NCBI GenBank assembly: GCA_030728235.1
Contig: JANRAA010000104.1
Coordinates: 1-6,439 of the forward strand
Direction of reading: 5' to 3'
From: Flavobacteriales bacterium
GTDB taxonomy: Bacteria > Bacteroidota > Bacteroidia > Flavobacteriales_D > Sanyastnellaceae
Length of the DNA: 6,439 bases
Part shown: in pieces, positions 5,979 through 6,439 of the stretch
Position numbering within the stretch: the first letter of the stretch is position 1
Layout: every line of letters starts with the position of its first letter
Notes under the pieces: generated by a model
Told to the model about the DNA's origin: nothing
What the model saw: only the letters and a program-made list of their open reading frames with translations
Databases searched by the model: none
Position numbers and translations under genes: made by a program

Positions 5979-6439
5979 ATGTTCAAAAAAATATTGATCG
6001 CGAACCGAGGTGAAATAGCTCTACGGGTTATTCGCACATGCAAAGAGATGGGCATCGCAACGGTGGCCGTATACTCTAAAGCCGATGCCGAAAGTCTACA
6101 CGTCCGCTTTGCCGACGAAGCCGTTTGCATAGGCCCTGCAGCCAGCCGCGACTCCTATTTGAAAATACCGAATATCATCGCCGCTGCGGAAATAACCAAC
6201 GCCGATGCCATCCACCCTGGATATGGTTTCTTGTCTGAGAACGCTCAGTTCTCTCGCATTTGCCAAGAAAACAACATCAAGTTCATTGGGGCTAGTCCGG
6301 AAAACATCGACGCTATGGGCGACAAAGCTTCGGCCAAGCAAACAATGCGCGATGCTGGTGTGCCTACCATCCCCGGGTCTGACGGCTTGCTAGAAAGTTT
6401 GGAGCACGCCATTAAGACAGCCCACGAGATTAAGTACCC
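5979..6439 (+). CDS. accC: Biotin carboxylase subunit of acetyl-CoA carboxylase; 5' part only
   Basis: AccC uses ATP and bicarbonate to carboxylate the biotin on AccB, the first half-reaction of acetyl-CoA carboxylase. Only 153 complete codons of an expected roughly 450 are present; the gene runs off the right edge. The start MFKKILIANRGEIALRVI is typical of the biotin carboxylase N-terminal (pre-ATP-grasp) domain, which continues through HPGYGFLSEN (79-88) and FIGASP (102-107). DKASAK (115-120) begins the ATP-grasp domain; K116 matches the ATP-binding lysine at the same number in E. coli AccC. VPTIPGSDG (128-136) follows. Propionyl-CoA and pyruvate carboxylases share this domain, but the position 23 bases after accB makes the acetyl-CoA carboxylase subunit much the most likely. 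The ATG at 5979 gives the family N-terminus; no strong Shine-Dalgarno sequence is seen. Confidence 0.94.
   Translation, partial: MFKKILIANRGEIALRVIRTCKEMGIATVAVYSKADAESLHVRFADEAVCIGPAASRDSYLKIPNIIAAAEITNADAIHPGYGFLSENAQFSRICQENNIKFIGASPENIDAMGDKASAKQTMRDAGVPTIPGSDGLLESLEHAIKTAHEIKY

Noticed and set aside
1..6439. Search for mobile elements, CRISPR arrays, tRNA/rRNA genes, toxin-antitoxin or phage-defence genes
   Set aside because: No transposase, regular direct repeats with spacers, tRNA-like folds or defence motifs were seen by eye; the coding space is filled by housekeeping genes.

Overview
The window looks like ordinary chromosome from a member of the Bacteroidota, most likely Flavobacteriales or a relative. 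Three things point there. The DUF177-rpmF leader carries a near-ideal Bacteroidota-type promoter (TTTG, 18-base spacer, TAnnTTTG). The protein at the left edge has the N-terminus typical of large secreted proteins of the gliding-motility/type IX secretion type. Most starts lack a clear Shine-Dalgarno sequence. Genus or species cannot be fixed from this sequence alone.

Layout. Positions 1-867 (minus strand) hold the first 289 codons of a secreted multi-domain protein that runs off the left edge. A 165-base divergent gap (868-1032) separates it from a rightward run of genes. The first pair is an M17 leucyl aminopeptidase (1033-2457) and pdxA (2457-3509), joined by a one-base TAATG overlap. A strong promoter (3513-3542) then starts a DUF177/YceD gene (3563-4075) and rpmF (4088-4273), ended by a rho-independent terminator (4296-4318). 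Next come fabH (4403-5401), accB (5449-5955) and accC (5979 to the right edge, incomplete).

Function. The DUF177-rpmF pair serves the large ribosomal subunit. FabH, AccB (BCCP) and AccC (biotin carboxylase) start fatty acid synthesis: AccB and AccC belong to the acetyl-CoA carboxylase that makes malonyl-CoA, and FabH condenses malonyl-ACP with an acyl-CoA primer. PdxA belongs to the DXP-dependent pyridoxal phosphate pathway. The aminopeptidase acts in peptide turnover. All catalytic residues that I could check are present.

I found no evidence of a novel system, mobile element, CRISPR array or RNA gene. The points most worth a second look are the edge-truncated secreted protein, the transcription signals around DUF177-rpmF, and the direct rpmF-fabH junction with no plsX between them.
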